NCBI GenBank assembly: GCA_946187095.1
Contig: CAMHPW010000070.1
Span: forward strand, 1 to 6,136
DNA: 6,136 nucleotides
Direction of reading: 5' to 3'
DNA from: an uncultured Clostridia bacterium
Lineage (GTDB): Bacteria > Bacillota > Clostridia > Oscillospirales > Acutalibacteraceae
Shown here: one piece after another, positions 4,301 through 6,136 of the stretch
Layout of the letters: every line of letters begins with the position of its first letter
Position numbering within the stretch: the stretch's first letter is position 1
Notes under the pieces: generated by a model
Told to the model about the DNA's origin: nothing
What the model saw: only the letters and a program-made list of their open reading frames with translations
Databases searched by the model: none
Made by a program: the position numbers and the translations under genes

Positions 4301-6136
4301 AGAGTAACACCACAACGTCTTTTGATACTTCTAAAATCAATGCTGTAAAAAATTCCGTTCCTGCAGCAGCACAGGCTATCGTTGATCAATATGCCGATGT
4401 TTCCGACTATGAAAAACTCAAAGGATATGCCAACGAAATTTGTCAGGCTGTCACTTACAACGAAGATGCCAGAGACGGAAACGTCAATGCTTATGACCTT
4501 GATCCGTGGCAGTTGGTATATGTCTTTGATGATGAGAGTACGACCAATGTTGTCTGCGAGGGATATTCCAAAGCCTTCAAATATCTTTGTGACCTCACAC
4601 AGTTCACCAACCCGCTTATAAAGTGCTATCTCGTTACAGGCGGATTGGTATTGGAAGACGGAAATGTCGGCGGACATATGTGGAATAACGTGACAATGGA
4701 TGACGGCAATAACTATCTTGTCGATGTCACCAACTCGGACAGTGGAAGAAACTACGATTCATTCCTGCTCAACGGCGGTACTTTGGGTGAACATTATGAC
4801 GGTTACTACACGATTAAAAATCGTCATGAGAATACTGATAAGTTATACCTTCAGTATGATGATAACAGTGTATGGGACAGCAGTATTCTCACATTGAGCA
4901 ATACTGATTATGAACCTCAGACAGTCAGTACATACACTGTTATATGGCAGAATTATGACGGCACAATACTTGAAACAGATGAGAATGTAGCTGCCGGCAG
5001 CACACCGTCTTATGATGGTGCAACACCCACAAGACCAAGCACATTAACACATTCTTACACATTCAGCGGCTGGTCACCCGCAATATCAGATGTGACAGGT
5101 GATGTTACCTATACGGCTCAATTTACGGAAAATGCCATAGAAACGATCAATGTCACTGTTTACAACTTTATCAACTGGGACGATGTATATATCCACTATT
5201 GGAACGGCAACGGCGAAACTACATCATGGCCCGGTGTAAAGCTCACAGCTACAGACGGCGAGGATAACTTTACATTTACGGCAAGTGTTCCCGTTACAGC
5301 TACGAATATCATTTTCAACGATGGTGATCAAAGCGGCGGCGGTATCCATCAGACTTCCAGCATTGCCGATGGTATAACAAATGGTACAACATGGGCAGTT
5401 AGACTGAATAAAAGCGGTACAGAAGTAAAATACAGGGTGATTGATTCCGACTACTATCTTGTAGGATCAATGAACGGATGGACAATCAATACCGAAAATA
5501 CTGCTTACAAATTTGAACCCAATAAAAATTCCGAAGGCGGTTTGGAGGAATACATACTTTCAGTCAATCTTTTTGTCAATGATCAATGTAAAGTAAAAAG
5601 TACCAACAATGTCTGGTTCCCGGACGGTGCCAACAACGACTATACTGTTCCTGCTACGGCACTGTATAATATCTATTTCCGTCCCAACGGCAATGGAGAT
5701 GAAGACTGGCATTATAATTATTTCAACGCGAAAAACATGACACAATATACTGTCACTTTCAGCAACGATGGAGAGACTTCTTCACAGACCGTTTATTACG
5801 GTGAAACCGTAACAGCACCTGCAGAACCTGTTAAAGAAGGCTATACCTTTGCAGGATGGTATAACGGCGAAGATAAATATAATTTCGATACTGATACAGT
5901 TACATCGGATATCACTCTTACAGCAGTATGGTATAAAGATATTGTCATCAGTGAGATCGATATCAACGGCATCGTCACATCCAATATCGTTCATAAAGAG
6001 ACATTTGAGGGATATTCTCTTCCGAATACACCGTATCTTGACGGCTATGAGTTCAATGGCTGGAAAATCAATGGCACACTTTATACAGCATCCAATGAAA
6101 GTGAAGCAACAGCATATGTGGCATCACTTATTGAAA
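1261..6136 (+). CDS. Giant multimodular secreted alpha-amylase with a transglutaminase-like domain (3' end missing)
   Basis: One frame stays open from the ATG at 1261 to the window edge, giving at least 1625 residues. In order I see: signal peptide (1-31); GH13 catalytic domain of AmyE type (about 44-461); a Ser/Thr linker; a CBM26-like starch-binding module (482-578); a chitobiase-C/Fn3-like beta module (587-670); an aromatic-rich beta module (677-793); a small Cys/His-containing module (796-860); a transglutaminase-like region (864-1190); a repeat module (1224-1290); a second CBM26-like module (1296-1382); a SusE/F-like or X25-like module (1396-1492); and Listeria-Bacteroides repeats (from 1496). 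The enzyme should hydrolyse internal alpha-1,4 bonds of starch outside the cell, with the modules holding it on granules. B. subtilis AmyE is about 660 residues, so this protein is more than twice as large. Composition and codon use look even along its length, with no frameshift or joint. Its end (dockerin, wall anchor or plain end) is unseen. The amylase call is very secure; the function of the transglutaminase part is inferred. Confidence 0.95.
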   Translation, partial: MKGKLKRIFSAFLSATVVTCTLPVAVVTTSAESPDPYQCDAQSIANIQDGVILHCFDWKYTDIKAELPQIAAAGFKSVQTSPAQPGCGIDSSIWYWLYQPLDFHVKANDLGTAAELEDLCTEAEKYGIKVIVDVVSNHLAGDHTYITNDFKDSTYWRSGGSYSGRQSDIYKDLGMPDIKSENEDVYTAVKNYVQELKDLGVDGIRWDTAKHIQLPSDDECQFWPQVTSVEGMYHYGEILGLPKENDINKMKEYANYMSVTDSGYGSALREAFNSGTVPNISGNLADQEISSIKLVYWGESHDTWSNNKDWGYSNEMPQNVIDKAYAIAASRNGATALYFSRPEYRYKTNIMAGVKGSTHFASAEVAAVNHFHNAMAGTSDYYCTKSDNSVAAVCRPNGAVVVKAVGGNASVDITNGGNTTVAGTYIDQITGNEWTVTQGSNGNIGRITGTIGETGIAVLYNKTQYPNITALSSSSTSTQTTGTLYFDNTNYGWSSVYAYVYDGMGTAKNANWPGKAMTYDSQTGLYKLENVNNYNGNARVIFTQETTTANRYPADGQPGMDFPEGDMILTKIDGIVAWDKYKPETAPVSGSVSATADSDTFTDTLEVTLHANGVTNPIYMTSDGGYGSFTDGQVITIGNASTPTGELKVAVKGLKSDGTMASQIYTFTKIRDNISDTTLYFDLSNHTGWDSADARFAAYVFNSASENEWFDMTAADGADYTYSVEIPSDTWNNIIFCRMNRATTENNWDNKWGQTVDLTIPTDGKNRFVMNANKVGGDGNDKDKYDGTWDTYTPSEHTHTYGTPSWTWSPDHSTATAVFACTHPGCSETVSHNADSITPSVSDGTITYTASVVVDNSPYTNQTQGDYNDEISSREAYQTLSSDADKELYRRIFTFAKSVVNGDQTSSAFTFSCNSFPLTWTDTELGLSSGASNDELLNGVKAKLSSFFDKSKVVKALLADCPYELYWYNKSVSGAFSLGYSLSYYCSSSNGTSSITLTSAPPFTVTMQVSLHYQSNTTTSFDTSKINAVKNSVPAAAQAIVDQYADVSDYEKLKGYANEICQAVTYNEDARDGNVNAYDLDPWQLVYVFDDESTTNVVCEGYSKAFKYLCDLTQFTNPLIKCYLVTGGLVLEDGNVGGHMWNNVTMDDGNNYLVDVTNSDSGRNYDSFLLNGGTLGEHYDGYYTIKNRHENTDKLYLQYDDNSVWDSSILTLSNTDYEPQTVSTYTVIWQNYDGTILETDENVAAGSTPSYDGATPTRPSTLTHSYTFSGWSPAISDVTGDVTYTAQFTENAIETINVTVYNFINWDDVYIHYWNGNGETTSWPGVKLTATDGEDNFTFTASVPVTATNIIFNDGDQSGGGIHQTSSIADGITNGTTWAVRLNKSGTEVKYRVIDSDYYLVGSMNGWTINTENTAYKFEPNKNSEGGLEEYILSVNLFVNDQCKVKSTNNVWFPDGANNDYTVPATALYNIYFRPNGNGDEDWHYNYFNAKNMTQYTVTFSNDGETSSQTVYYGETVTAPAEPVKEGYTFAGWYNGEDKYNFDTDTVTSDITLTAVWYKDIVISEIDINGIVTSNIVHKETFEGYSLPNTPYLDGYEFNGWKINGTLYTASNESEATAYVASLIE
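1390..2643 (+). other. GH13 (AmyE-like, subfamily 28) alpha-amylase catalytic and C domains
   Basis: Residues 44-461 align by eye with B. subtilis AmyE along their length. The conserved regions are DVVSNH (133-138), GIRWDTAKH with nucleophile Asp207 and Arg205, HYGEIL with acid/base Glu237, and GESHDTW with His301 and Asp302. Asn137 and His211 keep the usual calcium-site positions. WYWLYQP, FSRPE and AVNHFHNAMAG are further AmyE-like landmarks. The C domain ends at GIAVLY (455-460). A Trp stands directly before the nucleophile where Phe is usual. The domain has several cysteines (54, 87, 120, 220) that AmyE lacks at these places. Confidence 0.93.
2704..2994 (+). other. CBM26-like starch-binding module 1
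   Basis: Residues 482-578 open with TLYFDNTNYGWSSVYAYVY and continue with NWPGKAMTYD, LYKLE and ARVIFTQ. This is the Trp-containing beta-strand, 'WPG..M' and 'VIF' pattern of family 26 starch-binding modules. Trp490, Tyr497, Tyr499 and Trp513 are candidate sugar-stacking residues. A Ser/Thr-rich linker (about 468-481) joins it to the amylase. Confidence 0.72.
3019..3270 (+). other. Chitobiase-C/Fn3-like beta-sandwich
   Basis: Residues 587-670 run from VSGSVSATADSDTFTD through NPIYMTSDGG to QIYTFTKI. The pattern of alternating strands with 'PIYMTSDGG' resembles the chitobiase/hexosaminidase C-terminal type modules often found after starch-binding modules in secreted Clostridia enzymes. It is probably a spacer or a weak binding module. 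The family call is tentative. Confidence 0.45.
3289..3639 (+). other. Aromatic-rich beta module of uncertain family
   Basis: Residues 677-793 begin TLYFDLSNHTGWDSADARFAAYVF and include VIPSDTW-like, NIIFCRMN, NWDNKWGQTVDLTIP and GTWDTY segments. Similar modules occur in large surface proteins of gut Clostridia. Its layout ('YFD...W....AYVF', 'IIFCRMN') suggests a carbohydrate-binding beta-sandwich distantly like CBM25/26. I cannot assign a family from sequence alone. Confidence 0.45.
3646..3840 (+). other. Small Cys/His module before the transglutaminase region
   Basis: Residues 796-860 read HTHTYGTPSWTWSPDHS, then ATAVFACTHPGCSETVSHNA, then ITPSVSDGTITYTASVV. The Cys821-x4-Cys826 pair with nearby His residues could bind a metal or form a disulfide. 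Modules with 'YG.P.WTWS.D...ATA.F.C' occur repeatedly in surface proteins of gut Clostridia, with unknown function. Confidence 0.45.
3850..4830 (+). other. Transglutaminase-like region with intact Cys-His-Asp triad
   Basis: Residues 864-1190. An N-terminal part (864-1035) holds YRRIFTFAKSV and LADCPYELYWYN, as seen ahead of the core in bacterial secreted transglutaminase-like proteins. The core (about 1040-1170) has VVCEGYSKAFKYLCD with Cys1099, GGHMWNNV with His1139, and NYLVDVTNSD with Asp1155. These match the papain-like triad of the family. Family members are proteases, amidases or crosslinking enzymes, and some are inactive scaffolds. Here all three residues are present, so activity is plausible. 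The substrate is unknown. Confidence 0.82.
4930..5130 (+). repeat. Surface repeat module 1 (InlB/Listeria-Bacteroides-like)
   Basis: Residues 1224-1290 read YTVIWQNYDGTILETDENV, then STPSYDGATPTRP, SYTFSGWSP and GDVTYTAQF. This is the 'Y.V.W.N.DGT.L......G..P.Y....P.......Y.F.GW.......V....YTA.F' pattern of surface repeats in Gram-positive bacteria. It is probably a stalk or spacer between binding modules. Confidence 0.6.
5146..5406 (+). other. CBM26-like starch-binding module 2
   Basis: Residues 1296-1382 hold VTVYNFINWDDVYIHYW, TSWPGVKLTA, FTFTASV, NIIFNDGD and HQTSSI. The order 'N...W..V.I.YW', 'WPGV.L', 'IIFNDG', 'QT' is the typical CBM26 layout found in bacterial raw-starch amylases. 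Trp1306, Tyr1310, Tyr1313, Trp1314 and Trp1323 are candidate ligand residues. This is a clearer match than module 1. Confidence 0.78.
5446..5736 (+). other. SusE/F-like or X25-like starch-associated beta module
   Basis: Residues 1396-1492 start DYYLVGSMNGWTINTENTAY and include EYILSVNL, CKVKSTNNVWFPDG, NDYTVPATALYNIYFRPNG and DWHYNYF. The pattern 'YYLVGSMNGW' with a following '.FKV....WFPDG' and 'Y.IYFRPNG' resembles modules found in starch-binding surface proteins and in amylopullulanases. It is likely a third glucan-binding module. The exact family is uncertain. Confidence 0.6.
5746..5931 (+). repeat. Listeria-Bacteroides repeat (Flg_new type)
   Basis: Residues 1496-1557 read YTVTFSNDGETSSQTVYYGE, then KEGYTFAGWYNGEDKYNF and ITLTAVW. 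This is a clear match to the repeat of about 60-70 residues known from Listeria internalins and Bacteroides surface proteins. Confidence 0.8.
5944..6136 (+). repeat. Second, diverged repeat of the same type, cut by the window edge
   Basis: Residues 1562-1625 show SNIVHKETFEGYSLP, LDGYEFNGWKING and ATAYVASL, which keep the 'G..Y.F.GW' core of the preceding repeat with weaker flanks. A series of such repeats probably continues beyond the window. Confidence 0.5.

Noticed and set aside
1213..5994. Many open frames of 60-180 codons on both strands within the large gene
   Set aside because: They lie in other frames of a continuous frame with clear domains, and their translations have low complexity or no recognisable pattern.
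1..6136. CRISPR array, tRNA, rRNA, insertion sequence or integrase
   Set aside because: I saw no direct repeat array, no tRNA-like fold or rRNA motif, no terminal inverted repeats and no transposase-like protein.

Overview
The window looks like a low-to-mid GC Firmicute of the class Clostridia, most likely a gut or rumen Ruminococcus-type starch degrader. The reasons are the strong AAGGAGG ribosome binding site, the consensus sigma-A promoter, a Gram-positive signal peptide, and one very long secreted protein built from starch-binding modules and Listeria-Bacteroides type repeats. The genus is an inference from architecture; no rRNA or other phylogenetic marker is present.

Layout. Positions 1-1041 hold three tightly packed genes on the minus strand, reading leftwards: an HPr-kinase-like P-loop protein, a PqqD-like small protein, and the first 17 codons of a third gene that runs off the window. 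They overlap by 4 and 8 bases and are almost certainly one transcript. Positions 1042-1260 are a divergent intergenic region with a perfect TTGACA-17-TATAAT promoter facing right, a weaker promoter candidate facing left and a 10-bp palindrome inside the latter. Positions 1261-6136 are a single open frame (at least 1625 residues) that is still open at the right edge.

The large gene encodes a secreted alpha-amylase of the Bacillus subtilis AmyE type (GH13 subfamily 28) with all catalytic residues in place. A CBM26-like starch-binding module, further beta-sandwich modules, a complete Cys-His-Asp transglutaminase-like domain, a second CBM26-like module, a SusE/F-like or X25-like module and Listeria-Bacteroides repeats follow it. 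The combination of an amylase with an apparently intact transglutaminase-like domain, flanked by starch-binding modules on both sides, is the most unusual thing here. The C-terminus, where a dockerin or wall anchor would be expected, is not in the window.

The minus-strand trio resembles the kinase/PqqD/peptidase cassettes found in peptide-modification loci of Clostridia, but no precursor peptide or maturase is visible. The two divergent units share only a promoter region, and nothing in the sequence proves a functional link between them.
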